Shown piece after piece: positions 1-10,334 of a stretch of 13,642 nt of DNA. Each line of letters begins with the position of its first letter. Positions within the stretch are counted from its first letter, which is position 1. Position numbers and translations under genes: made by a program. The stretch covers positions 2,240-15,881 of the forward strand of contig JAQIFP010000079.1 in NCBI GenBank assembly GCA_030141585.1, in the 5' to 3' direction. The stretch comes from Ophryocystis elektroscirrha. Taxonomy: Eukaryota > Apicomplexa > Conoidasida > Neogregarinorida > Ophryocystidae. Under the pieces are notes generated by a model. The model made no database searches. It was not told where the DNA came from and saw only the letters and a list, made by a program, of their open reading frames with translations.

Positions 1-40
1 TTCTGAATTAACGCATAAAATTTAACACTTATTAAATTAG

Positions 41-734
41 TTGGGATGTTGCCAAGTTTCTTAATATATCGAATTCTCAAGTCTTCCAGTTTGATGACTC
101 CTATAGACCGGTTCCGTTGCGTCAAACTTTAATGGGAATCAAAAACGCAAATAAGGAGCAATTGTTAAAGCAATCCTTTAACTCGATTTGTTTCGATTAT
201 GTTTGTCGTATGGTCCGAGCTGGACATCAAGTTATGGTATTTGTTCAGTCTCGAGCAGATACTCGAGCCACTGCTCAAGAATTCATAAGATTAGCAAACA
301 AGAATCAATGTACCGATATCTTTAAACTAGCGACAAGTCAAACAAAAATACGCTCAACAATGGGCTCTTATTTGAAAAAATGTTTTGATAAAAATGTACC
401 GAATTTGTTTGCTTATGGAATGAGTATTCATCACGCAGGAATGCTACGTCGTGACAGAAACCTTGTAGAAACGATGTTTCAGAAAAAAGCTGTTCAAATT
501 TTATTTTGTACTGCGACTTTGGCTTGGGGTGTAAATCTTCCAGCACATTGCGTTATTCTAAAAGGGACGACACTTTTTGATCCTCAAGCCGGAAGTTTAC
601 GGGATTTAACTATTATTGACATATTTCAAATATTTGGGCGCGCTGGGCGTCCTCAATTCGACCAATTAGGAGAAGCCATATTAATTACAGAACATTCTAA
701 ATTGAAAAAATATATACAATCTCTATTACTTAAA
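41..734 (+). CDS. Helicase exon: second RecA lobe of cassette 1
   Basis: This is the first visible exon. It starts after the acceptor at 39-40 (aaattag), with base 41 completing a codon from an upstream exon, so bases 1-40 are intron. The open frame is TGG GAT GTT onward, earlier than the first ATG at 132, because the residues before it (YRPVPL) are the conserved lead-in to this lobe in ASCC3 and Brr2. Visible residues 1-231 carry the MVFVQSR strand, [11 protein letters not shown], motif [14 protein letters not shown] and motif [14 protein letters not shown] (Q196 to R203 with the two arginine-finger positions intact). The exon ends LLLK at 734 before a GTAAGT donor, in phase 0. Nothing suggests decay of this cassette's second lobe; its ATP-binding lobe is outside the window. 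Confidence 0.93.
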
Positions 735-914
735 GTAAGTATTTGTTTTAATTATATTTATTAATTTATCAATAGGAACTTTTGTTTCATATATGTATAT
801 ATATACATAGATATTTTATTTTATATTAAACTTTAATAATATATTCATTACTATAAAAAAATATTATATATTGGCATATATACCATCTCTGCTTTCCTTT
901 AAAATATATAACTC

Positions 915-948
<34 letters not shown>

Positions 949-1751
949 GAGTTATATACTCTTATATATGCTATTATATATACTCTTATATATAGTCTTA
1001 TATACTCTTATATATACTCTTATATATGCTATTATATATACTCTTATATATACTCTTATATACTCTTATATATACTCTTATATACTCTTATATATACTCT
1101 TATATACTCTTATATACTCTTATATATACTCTTATATACTCTTATATATACTCTTATATATACTCTTATATATACTCTTATATATACTCTTATATATACT
1201 CTTATATATACTCTTATATATACTCTTATATATACTCTCATATACTCTTATATACTCTTATATACTCTTATATATGGATTATTCTTTATAAGTATATATT
1301 GTGTATTACAGAAGAAAGAAACTGCTGTAGTACACCCTATACAATAAATTATTTATATTATTATCATAGACATCTATTGTGCTCTTATAATCGATATAGT
1401 TTCTTATTATTAGTTCTAACAACCATTCACTACTTATGAATAATAATAATAATAATACTAGTAATAACAATAGTAATAATAATAATAAAGAATATGTATA
1501 TAGCTCTTATCAAATAACGTTAAATTGGTCCTTTCAACTATAATATATATATTAATGTAATCGAAATTGCCTTAAGAATTGATTACAGGAACCTTTAGAA
1601 TCTCAACTATTGAGCCAGCTCGACAATATAATTAACGCTGAAATTGCACTTGGATCAATTTACAATGAAAATGATGCTTTAGAGTTCCTGGAATACACAT
1701 TTTGGAATATACGGTAATGTATTTGCATTCAATATCTAAAATACATACACA

Positions 1752-1790
<39 letters not shown>

Positions 1791-4700
1791 CTAATATTTA
1801 TATTTTAGTATTTATGCATGTCTGACAAATTAATAATAGAAGATTAATTAGTTTATATTTAGTACTATGCAATAATAAACGTGCTGCACTGTTTAGTCTC
1901 TTAAATATTACTAGTTTGATTATTATATTTCTTTTAAAGATCATACAGTATAAATTATGACTTCCAACTAATTGATATTTATATGGTGTAATATATATGC
2001 TCTATGAGACTTATAATGTTTAAATAACTACATCATACTGGATATCAAATATACTATATATAGTATATGTGTATATATGGTATATGTATATATATATAGT
2101 TTTTGTATATATATAATATATGTTTAAACATAATCAATAGATATATATTGTCTATATATATATAGGATATGTTTAAGATATGTATATATATAGTACATTT
2201 ATATATTTTGTAATTGTATTTCTTCAGTCAATGTAGTTATATGCAGTATATGTATAAATTTTGTATTTATTTAGTAAATCTATATATTTAATATGTGTAT
2301 ACACATAATGAAATGTATATGTACCGTTTATTTATATATATATTGTATATATAAAATATGTTTATATATAATACATGTATAAATATATATGTATATATAT
2401 ATATTTATATTACATGTATATATATATATATACGTGTTTTGTTTGTATAGAGGTTTATAATGGATAATGATTATATTAAATTATATAGTATCATTACGAA
2501 AAACAGTGTATTTGGACTGTTATATATGTATTAATTAATCTGAGCTTGAATTTTGTATTTCAGTTAAATCAAACATCTTCAATTTCAGAGCTCCCTACAC
2601 CTTTGGCCCCAAATTTAAAGCTAATGAAGTTCAAATAAAGAAAAATTTATTGGATTCGGTAATTTTAAGTTGTTACATATTATTTTTATAAGTATATATA
2701 TAATGAATGTAAAAAAAATGTTTATATTGTCGAATGATCAAAAGTTGTATAAAGTTTAAATTATTATATATTTATCAATAAATGATTTTCTCACTATATA
2801 ATACATCAATTATTAAAACTTAATTAATTTTAAATTTATGCCGCTCAGGTAGCTCGGCGGTTAAATAAATTAAAGGCTATAAGATACAATAGTAGAAATA
2901 AAATTTACAATCAAACTGAACTGGGAAGGATTGCAGCTAAGTATTATATTTCTTGCGAAAGTGCCTCTGTCTATAACAATCTGCTACACGCTCCAAATAT
3001 ATCTGAAAATGTTCTATTATGTATTTTTGCGACTGCTCAAGAATTTGAACAGCTCGAAATTCGCTCTGATGAAATGGAACCTCTTCTAGAACTGAAAAAG
3101 TTGATTCCATTTTCCCCAGATACAAATAATATAGATCGTATTGAAAAAGTTTCCATTTTATTGCAATGTTATCTTTGCAAGTAAGTTAAATAATTATTTC
3201 AATAAATAATATTAATTTTAATATCAGAATTTAATGTGTTTTTTAGAATATATATTGATTTGTCAAGTTTAGCAGCTGACGCTTATTACATATACCAAAA
3301 TAGCTGCCGCTTATTTCGAGCTATGCTTGATATATCTATAAGCTCTTCCTGTAAAGCTTCAACTATTTTTATGTTACACGAATGGTGTAAGCAATTAGAT
3401 TGTAAAGCGTATGTTCCTCATATACTGTATCACTTTTGTTACCCAAAAATTTTTAAAAAGGACAAGAAAGTTTTGGAGAATGCTTCTAGAGACGCTCCCA
3501 AGGGAATTATGTCGGAAAAATGGATTCAAAAATTACAAATGTTTGATTACTTCCGGCTTGTTGATACAACATTGTCCGAGTTAACATATATTCTTCTGTT
3601 TCCAGAACCAGCTAAATTAGTTTATGATTATATACGCAAGTAACCTTTTCTTTCAAGTCAAAGTTATATATATAGAGTCCCTTATATAGATATAGATTTA
3701 CAGCTTCAGCCAATTACTGGCTCTATTTTTCGAGTTTATGTCAAATTAATTCCCAAGTTTCAATGGACAAATACTTTTTCTGGAATATTTGAGCCTTTTA
3801 AGTAAGTTATTCTTATAAACTGTGCATATTACAGAATATATCTTGAAGATACTTATTCTGGACACCTGCTACACACGGAGTTAATTTTCCTTGAAAGGAA
3901 GCATTTGTACGCTTATACTATATAACCACAAAATGTGTGAAAAAAGTATATTTAGTACTGTTTCACTAAATTATTGATATAATTACTAATTATATACTTA
4001 GTATACGTTTGTATAATCTTTACTTCGTCTTTGAAAGCGCTACTTGCTAATACGTATATTTAGTAAACATATTATATATAGTATAATAGGTATATAAAAA
4101 TAAAAATTAATTAACTATATACAATTTTGTTATTTATATATTTTATTCATATTTTAATAATATATATATATATATACTAGTATATGTATATATATATACT
4201 AGTATATGTATATATATATACTAGTATATGTATATATATATATACTAGTATAATTACTTTAATTTTCAAGAGATGATCCATTAAATATAAGTTTTATGGT
4301 TCCGTTACGTAAGCGTGGTGAAGATGATTCTCAGTTGTACATTCTGCACGTTATTTCGGACCGTTGGGTCCGTGTAAAATACTCAACTTCTTTTTCTGCT
4401 CATCATTTAGCATCCGTTGACGAAAAACAAGTTTTCACAAATTTACTTAATCTCCATCCATTACCTGTTGAAGGTAGAAACTGCTATTATATTCACTCAT
4501 AATTTACTTAATTGTTAATAAACTACTAACGTATATATAAATAGTCTTCACTGAGGCAAATTAAATAAACATTATTACAAATATTTATCATTATGTATTA
4601 TTCATTGTTATGATTATCATAAATTACTATTTGTTATTATTATTATTATTATTACTATTATTACTATTATTATTATTATTATTTATTTATTTAATTACTA

Positions 4701-7700
4701 AAAATGTGCTGAATGAACAGTTATAATAGTGTTATAGCTATGTGTGTAACTACAAATGCACAGTTAACGAGTTTTATTATGATTATATAATTCTTAATGT
4801 TATAAAATAAAAAAAATGTATATATATACGTAAATATTTTATATAATTTTAATTATAATTATACTATTGCTTTTTTATTAATAAATTTATCTTATAGTAT
4901 TCATTTATAAATATATTAATAATTATAATTTTGTTTGTATGCTATTGCTATTAATTATGATATTAATATCAAAAAAATTTGATTATTTGTAACTGAAACT
5001 CAGTATTTAAAAATCCAAAATATGAACAACTGTATAAATTTACCCATTTCAATCCAATTCAAACTCAAATTTTTCATACCCTCTATCACACAAATTTTAA
5101 TGTGCTCCTTGGCGCTCCGACAGGGTCTGGAAAAACAGTGGCTGCTGAATTGGCTATTTTGCGTTTATTTGAGACTAGTCCAGATCAAATAGCTGTTTAC
5201 ATTGCTCCCTTAAAAGCCTTGACAAAAGAGCGTGTATTTGACTGGTAATTTTATTGATGCAAACAGCAGTAAATATGCGTTACGTTGTAAAACAGCCTAT
5301 TGAAGCTATTTACTGTGCTATAAATACATAAATTAGGTTTTAAGTATATAATGTATCACTATATTATCAATACGTATTTAATTAATAATAGTGATAGAGA
5401 GAATTTGCCATAATTACTATTGTCAAAGGTTACTTTCAAATTAGGTTATATACCGTCTTGGATATGTGGCAATAAAACTTATATATAGATAATTAACCTT
5501 AATATAAATATATATACTTTTATAATTAAATTAATTACACCATATATGTTATTATATATATATATATGGTGTAATTATCCATTATGACATAACAACTTTT
5601 TTTAGGGAGGCACGGTTTAAAAAACTCAATAAAGTTGTTGTTGAGCTTACGGGAGATTTTACACCGGATATTGCTCTTATTGAATCTGCTAACGTTGTTA
5701 TTACAACTCCGGAAAAATGGGATGGAGTTTCAAGAAATTGGCGTACTCGAAATTACGTTCGTAAAGTTGGATTAGTGATAATTGATGAAATTCATCTTTT
5801 AGGGCTATCTAGAGGTAATTAACAAATATTATTTGTCAATATCGTAAACAAGTACATTTACATAAATATATCACACATAGATATATATATATATATATAT
5901 TGAATGAATATATGTGAATATATTCTTTTATGTACCGTTTCAGGGGCTGTACTTGAGGTAATTGTGAGCCGTATGAGGTACATAAGTTCTCATATCGATC
6001 GGCCTATTCGATTTGTTGGTTTGTCCACTGCTCTAGCACAAGCTCACCATATATCCGACTGGTTAGGCATTGGTCAAGTAGGGTTATTTAATTTTCGCCC
6101 TACCGTAAGACCTGTTCCTTGCGTCGTTTACATTCAAGGTAGGTCACCATTTAATTATTGCACAACTTAAAACTTTAAATAAGTCTGAAACAATTGTTTT
6201 GAATGTTACACAATCTGATTATAATATATAATAATCAGATTTAATAAATATGTTAATTTGTAAATACAATATGTAAATATTAAATAATTATCTGGTAAAT
6301 TCATGTATGTGCATATAACTACTGTATATATTGTATAGTTATTTAATATAACGAAATTAACTTTTCTCAGAGTTTTTTGAAAAACATTACTGTCCTCGAA
6401 TGGCATTAATGAACAAGCCAGCTTTCGAAGCTATTCGCACCCATAGCCCTGATAAACCTGTACTAATTTTTGTGTCCTCTAGAAGACAAACTCGAATAAC
6501 AGCGTTAGAACTCGCTGACCTTTGTACATTAAATAATACACAATTTCTAAAAGAGAAACCAAATTTCACGGATATCGTAAACAAGTGTAAAGACGAAACT
6601 TTAATAAAAGTTTTGAAGTTTGGCATTGGCATGCATCATGCAGGGTTAACAGAATCTGATCGGCTAATAAGTGAAAAGTTATTTTTAGAAGGCGTTATAC
6701 AAGTCTTAGTAACTACTTCAACTTTAGCATGGGGAGTCAATTTTCCAGCTCATTTGGTCATATTGAAGGTATTATAAATATACACAAACATTTATGTATA
6801 TATATATATGTATATGCGATAATTTATATATGAAGATATATATTAAAAAAAATAATATTAAATTAGTTATATATAAAAACCTGTAGTCAAATATTAAAGT
6901 CTTCAATTAAATTAAAGCACGATTGTATTTTATAGTATTTACATGTTAACATAAAGCTGAGTCATGTTTGGTTTGGATTCATTCATTAAAATATTTTATA
7001 TGTATTTATATTTTTTAGGGTACTGAAATATACGATGCACCTAGCTCCACATATGTTGAAATGCCTATTACAGACATATTACAAATGATTGGAAGAGCAG
7101 GGCGTCCTCAATTTGACAATTCTGCCGTTGCATGTATATTTGTACAAAAACAGCAAAAAGATTACTACAAAAGATTCTTGTAATATTAATATACATATCA
7201 ATTTAAATAAATGTTTTTATATATATTTATTCTAGCGTTGTATAAAAATAATATTTAGATAATAAGTATAGGTATTGCATACATATTTGTATATATATAT
7301 ATATCAATTTAAATGTCTATATATATATATATGTATATTACACATATATATATTATGTAATAAATAGTTTACTAGTATAGGAATAATTTAGTATAAATAT
7401 CTGTATAAAGTTATTTAAGTTTGGATATATAAAACATTTAATTTAGATATGAACCGCATCCTATCGAGTCTTCACTTTTGAAAGAATTTGAAAATCATTT
7501 GAACGCAGAAATCTGCAGTGAAACAATTCAAAATAAAGCTGATATCATTGAATATTTTTCTTGGACTTATTTTTTCAGACGCCTCACTGCTCACCCTGGA
7601 TACTATTTTGCTTATTCTGACAAAGAGAACTTGAAAAATGAAATAGTGAAGTTTATTGAGAATTTTGTTAACAGTGTAGTGGAGCAACTCAAAGATTTTG

Positions 7701-9833
7701 GCTGTGTTGAAGAAATAAACGAAACAATTGTTAAAAACCCGTCCGAAAATTGCCATGGCAATGAATCTAATTCAACTCTTTCCAAAACAAAATCCATTAA
7801 ATTAAAATCTACAAAACTTGGTGCTATTGCTTGCTCACATTACGTCACTGTAAAATCCGTGGATATGCTTTATAAATTCATAAATAAGAATCAAAACGAA
7901 ATAACGTGGTTAAAATTAGCAAATGTCATGACACAGTGCTCCGAATTTGACAATGTTCCAGTGAGGTAGGGTAACAGTAATAAATTATAGCATTTATTAA
8001 AATAAATAATATTACTTTTACTTATTACATGATAGATATAATTATAAGTAACCAATATTTCTGTGTATTCTTCTTCGTATGACCAAATGATGTGTACTGT
8101 TATATTTATTATATATTATTATATATTATTAAATATAATTATATATTATTAAATATAATTATATATTATTATATATTATATTTCCGTATGTATTATACTA
8201 TAGTGCTTTGTTAACACATAATCTTGTATCTTTATTCATATTTATACTATAAATTATAATATAATATAATTTATATATGTATGTAGTGTTAATAATAAAT
8301 ATGGTTTGTTTAATTATATATAGACATATATATATATATATAATTATTCAATAATTATCAAATATGATTATTACTGTATTATATAATATAAATTTAATTT
8401 ATAATTATATTATATATTAAAATTATATATTATAATTATAATCTTTATTATTATAAAGAATATAAAAATATTGGTCTTAAATAAAATATAATTTTTTTAC
8501 ATATTAAATATATTTATGATATATTAAATAAACACAATTTAGTTTATTAATATACTCTACAAGTTAATTAATTATAATAGGCATAATGAAGATTTGATTA
8601 ATGAAGCTTTAGCAAAAAAATGTCCATTGAAAGTGTCTAACTTCAATTGTCCACATACAAAGACATGGCTGCTACTACAAGCACATTTTTTCAACATCAA
8701 TCTTCCTATAACGGACTATGAAACTGATTTAAAATCTATCTTGGATCAATGCATTCGTATAGTACATGCTATAACAGACATTGTCGTATTATGTGGCACA
8801 TTCACTGCTGCATATCATTGCATTTTACTCATGCAATGCTTGATACAAGTATGTTAAAATAATTTATCTATATATGTATATATATATTTTATTAAATATA
8901 ATAATAATTTTATTTTATACTTTAGAATAATAGTGCATTGATATTTCGAATTTATTTATTAATTATATATTCCCTGTACAATATATATTCTTAGTTATAA
9001 CTCCTAATATAATTAATATAATAGATATATACTCCTAATATAATTATTTATAATTATACAGTAATTACATTAATTACTTATTGGCAACTCTATGCTGTTG
9101 TATATTCACAAATATCTCTATATATATAAACTTAACCATCCAAAATGCACTCTAATGTTTAAAGTTTTATTACAGAGCCTTAGATATAATAGTTAACGTT
9201 TTAATTCCCAATTTTAGGGATTGACTCCTTATAATAATCCTTTGCTTCAAATAATGTATCCAAGTCAGATAGATTTCGATTGTAACCCTTCAAGTTTAGC
9301 CAAGGTATATCCTCAAAATAACCATTTAATTTTTAGTTAGTTAATACTAATTCACAAATAGCAAATAATTCCAAGAAGTTAAGCAGCACTAAAATCCCTA
9401 GTGTTCATAAACTGAAAAGCCTAAATAAAGTTCCAATGCTTGAGTTTACCGTTTCTGTACAAAGCTGTATAAACGAGAACACAACCCAATGGAGTTACTT
9501 ACAACTTGAAAAAAATTTCTCAAATCGTAAATGCTCATTTATTATTTATAATTACAGGCAAATTGATTTATCATATAAATCCCTCCGAAAGGTTCAGATT
9601 AATTGCTACTCTTGAAGATAAAATAGTTGGGAATCAAATGATACAGTTAAAAAAATGGCCTAAATTGAAGTCTCTTGGTTGGTATTGTATTTTAAGGAAT
9701 AAAAATGTAAGGTTTAAGCTACTAAAACGATTTGCTACTTTATAAAATTATTAATAAGAGTTTTATACCATATTTATATTAAGCTTACAGTAAATATATT
9801 TATAGTAAATTTATATACTTATAGTAAGTTACC

Positions 9834-9888
<55 letters not shown>

Positions 9889-10234
9889 TTATATTTATAT
9901 ATAATCATTGCTTTATATATAAAATGCATAGGAAAAGTAAATTAAATAATAAATAAAGCTATTATTAAAATGACTTACATTTAATTTTGTAGACTGACAA
10001 GATTCTTGATTGGAGAAGAGTCACAATACAAAAAAAACATTTGACTAAATTAATGTAACTCATTGTCATATATTATTATAACATAGTATTGATATTCCTA
10101 AAATCACAGAAACTTTACAATTACATATTATAGTAGCCTCTGATACATATTTAGGTCTAGACCAACAAGTAATATTAATTTAGTATATGAACGTTCAGGT
10201 ATTTTTGGATTTTATTGTTGAAAATAATTTATAA
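41..10234 (+). CDS. ASCC3: ASCC3/Slh1-type Ski2-like RNA helicase, 3' part (20 exons, 5' partial)
   Basis: Exons: 41-734, 1589-1713, 2589-2658, 2849-3180, 3247-3639, 3676-3801, 4271-4473, 5004-5244, 5606-5814, 5944-6138, 6371-6768, 7019-7179, 7447-7965, 8581-8848, 9218-9304, 9376-9526, 9558-9706, 9993-10054, 10087-10168, 10199-10234. All junctions are GT-AG and phases agree throughout, giving 1,499 residues and a TAA. Order: RecA2 of cassette 1, winged helix, Sec63 unit, then a complete cassette 2 with its own Sec63 unit. ASCC3 rather than Brr2 is favoured by [23 protein letters not shown] and LGLDQQ, as I remember human ASCC3. The family is a 3'-5' helicase; Slh1/ASCC3 separates collided ribosomes in ribosome quality control, and mammalian ASCC3 also unwinds DNA in alkylation repair. 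About 700 N-terminal residues should lie upstream. Weakest junctions: the acceptor at 9376 (9379 is also in phase) and the final 30-nt intron. Confidence 0.93.
905..958. repeat. 54-nt perfect palindrome with (TA)n core
   Basis: ATAACTCTAAATATA on the left is matched exactly by its reverse complement on the right around a TA tract. Every base pairs between 905/958 and the centre at 931/932; the symmetry breaks at 904/959. It could extrude as a cruciform or form an RNA hairpin in the pre-mRNA. It directly abuts the CTCTTATATA array. Confidence 0.93.
955..1276. repeat. Tandem array of TATA(TA)CTCTTA, 10- and 12-nt units
   Basis: Roughly 320 bases are built from two interleaved unit lengths, TATATACTCTTA (12 nt) and TATACTCTTA (10 nt). 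Occasional variants occur (TATATGCTATTA near 968 and 1026, TAGTCTTA near 1002, a CTCTCA unit near 1235). A uniform run of 12-nt units occupies about 1145-1235, and 10-nt units cluster at both ends. The CTCTTA step gives a pyrimidine-rich plus strand. The array sits inside a helicase intron in the sense orientation. Confidence 0.93.
1438..1488. repeat. AAT/TAA trinucleotide microsatellite
   Basis: An imperfect (AAT)n run, interrupted by ACTAGT and ACAATAG, lies in the same 854-nt intron, about 100 nt before the acceptor. Confidence 0.88.
1589..4473 (+). CDS. Helicase exons: winged helix and Sec63 unit of cassette 1
   Basis: Six exons (1589-1713, 2589-2658, 2849-3180, 3247-3639, 3676-3801, 4271-4473) encode visible residues 232-648. 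EPLESQLL and INAEIALG open the winged helix that follows motif [14 protein letters not shown] starts the Sec63 unit, followed by the helical bundle ([27 protein letters not shown]), and [13 protein letters not shown] with ISDRWVRV form the FN3-like end. These blocks appear in the order known for ASCC3 and Brr2, where the Sec63 unit packs on the helicase ring and helps guide the strand. The FKDDP junction and the VPYIDIDL lead-in fix the acceptors at 4271 and 3676. A stop 25 nt into the following intron (TAA at 4501) could be mistaken for the gene end, but the protein continues at 5004. Confidence 0.9.
1714..2588 (+). other. 875-nt helicase intron of TA-rich low-complexity DNA
   Basis: The longest intron in the window. 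It contains a pure TA run at about 1756-1786 and many dispersed TATATATA tracts between 2040 and 2430, with small palindromes such as TATACTATATATAGTATA near 2049-2066. I see no gene, RNA or mobile element in it. The acceptor is TTTCAG at 2583-2588; an earlier ATTTCAG at about 2558-2564 is a less suitable alternative because it lengthens the protein before the conserved block. Confidence 0.83.
3802..4270 (+). other. 469-nt helicase intron
   Basis: The donor GTAAGT follows FEPF and the acceptor TTTTCAAG at 4270 precedes the DDPLNIS block. Apart from the ACTAGT repeat cluster near its 3' end, it is unstructured AT-rich DNA with no gene visible. Confidence 0.83.
4176..4249. repeat. Four-copy repeat of ACTAGTATATG(TA)n
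   Basis: ACTAGT recurs at 4176, 4198, 4220 and 4244, giving spacings of 22, 22 and 24 nt. Each copy is followed by ATATG and a TA tract; the last spacing is longer because its TA tract has one more TA. ACTAGT is itself a palindrome. The cluster ends about 20 nt before the intron acceptor, so it occupies the branch-point zone. Confidence 0.9.
4474..5003 (+). other. 530-nt helicase intron with a TTA microsatellite
   Basis: It joins GTTGAAG|GTAGAA to ACTCAG|TATTTAAA, in phase 1. It contains an imperfect (TTA)n/(ATT)n run at about 4632-4690 and otherwise AT-rich filler. No gene or RNA is recognisable. It separates the two helicase cassettes. Confidence 0.85.
4632..4690. repeat. TTA/ATT trinucleotide microsatellite
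   Basis: An imperfect (TTA)n run interrupted by CTA and ending in TTTA steps. It is the reverse-complement class of the AAT run at 1438-1488 in another intron of the same gene. Confidence 0.88.
5004..7179 (+). CDS. Helicase exons: complete ATPase core of cassette 2
   Basis: Exons 5004-5244, 5606-5814, 5944-6138, 6371-6768 and 7019-7179 encode visible residues 648-1049. All core motifs are present: Walker [10 protein letters not shown] (684-692), [19 protein letters not shown], the Walker B box DEIH (788-791), STALAQA, the lobe-2 strand [33 protein letters not shown], and QMIGRAGR (1017-1024). A canonical second cassette fits ASCC3, where I recall this cassette being catalytically competent. 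In Brr2 the equivalent cassette is degenerate. The segment between TALELADL and [10 protein letters not shown] is somewhat shorter than in the human protein. One ATP-hydrolysing motor can therefore be predicted from this segment alone. Confidence 0.94.
5245..5605 (+). other. 361-nt helicase intron with a foldback
   Basis: It splits the tryptophan codon TG|G between Walker A and Walker B of cassette 2. It contains the 16-bp hairpin at 5532-5577 close to the acceptor (TTTTTTTAG at 5605); nothing else is recognised. Confidence 0.87.
5532..5577. repeat. Inverted repeat: 16-bp perfect stem, 14-nt loop
   Basis: TAATTACACCATATAT at 5532-5547 is the exact reverse complement of 5562-5577. The ACACC/GGTGT part makes this a specific foldback, not merely a TA tract. 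It ends 28 nt before the exon at 5606, so in pre-mRNA it would sit over the polypyrimidine and branch-point region. Confidence 0.92.
6212..6241. repeat. Inverted repeat: 11-bp perfect stem, 8-nt loop
   Basis: AATCTGATTAT at 6212-6222 is the exact reverse complement of 6231-6241. It lies in the 232-nt intron 6139-6370 of the helicase gene. Confidence 0.88.
7447..10234 (+). CDS. Helicase exons: winged helix and Sec63 unit of cassette 2, C-terminus
   Basis: Exons 7447-7965, 8581-8848, 9218-9304, 9376-9526, 9558-9706, 9993-10054, 10087-10168 and 10199-10234 encode visible residues 1049-1499. [11 protein letters not shown] and LNAEI begin the winged helix, and TWTYFFRRL follows. A polar Asn/Ser/Lys-rich stretch (around 7705-7810) lies before [15 protein letters not shown], which opens the second Sec63 unit. 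Later blocks are [35 protein letters not shown] and LGLDQQ. The last exons are small and split by introns of 71, 31, 286, 32 and 30 nt. Without splicing the last intron, the protein would end VILI at the TAG at 10181. With it, the protein ends [11 protein letters not shown], which better fits the closing beta strand seen after DQQ in ASCC3. Confidence 0.85.
7966..8580 (+). other. 615-nt helicase intron, extremely AT-rich
   Basis: The donor GTAGGG follows PVR and the acceptor ATAATAG at 8580 precedes HNED. It includes short direct repeats of ATTATATATTATTAAATATA between about 8103 and 8185, and an ATAAATTATA/TATAATTTAT foldback near 8250. No gene or structured RNA is recognised. Confidence 0.84.
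8849..9217 (+). other. 369-nt helicase intron
   Basis: Phase 0 between LIQ and GLTPYNN, with donor GTATGT and acceptor ATTTTAG. AT-rich, including a short direct duplication of ATACTCCTAATATAATTA near 8998-9050; nothing else is seen. Confidence 0.83.
9838..9882. repeat. (TA)n microsatellite, about 45 nt
   Basis: An uninterrupted TA run in the 286-nt intron 9707-9992, the longest pure TA tract in the window. Such tracts are polymorphic and prone to slippage in sequencing. Confidence 0.93.
10169..10198 (+). other. Inferred 30-nt terminal intron of the helicase gene
   Basis: It begins GTAATATTAATTTAG and ends GTTCAG, and contains an in-frame TAG at 10181. Removing it keeps the frame (30 nt, phase 0) and turns a terminus of QQVILI into [13 protein letters not shown]. 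The case rests on its resemblance to the 31- and 32-nt introns nearby and on the better C-terminal match; the unspliced reading is the alternative. Confidence 0.68.
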
Positions 10235-10334
10235 ATAAAACAACAAAAATTACAATTTTAATTTGTTTCATGACGGGAGTTTAATTATTTTGTTAATTTT
10301 CATGTTATTCAAATAAAATCATCTTGAAAAACCA

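Larger units (their letters stand above)
735..1588 (+). other. 854-nt helicase intron carrying satellite-like DNA
   Basis: The donor GTAAGT follows LLLK and the acceptor GATTACAG precedes EPLES. The intron holds a 54-nt palindrome, the CTCTTATATA array and an AAT microsatellite, each listed separately. The open frames here, with repeated Leu-Tyr-Thr-Leu-Ile-Tyr, arise because the repeat lacks stop codons; they are not genes. Confidence 0.88.

Noticed and set aside
871..1439. Three overlapping plus-strand open frames rich in Leu-Tyr-Ile-Thr
   Set aside because: They are translations of the CTCTTATATA array in three frames; the repeat has no stop codons, and the helicase frame shows this is intron.
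4296..4502. A 68-residue open frame ending in a stop, as if the helicase ended here
   Set aside because: The donor at 4474 and the acceptor at 5003 join PLPVE to the NPKYEQLY block in phase; the second cassette follows.
9304..9378. Alternative acceptor at 9365 (AAATAG) for the exon starting at 9376
   Set aside because: It would need a phase-1 donor, while the strong donor GTATAT at 9305 is phase 0; CCAAG at 9375 or AAG at 9378 keeps the frame.
41..10234. Identity as Brr2 (U5 snRNP helicase)
   Set aside because: Motifs in the second cassette are canonical and linker blocks such as YCPRMA and MNKPAF fit ASCC3; a Brr2-like label in some databases would still be understandable.
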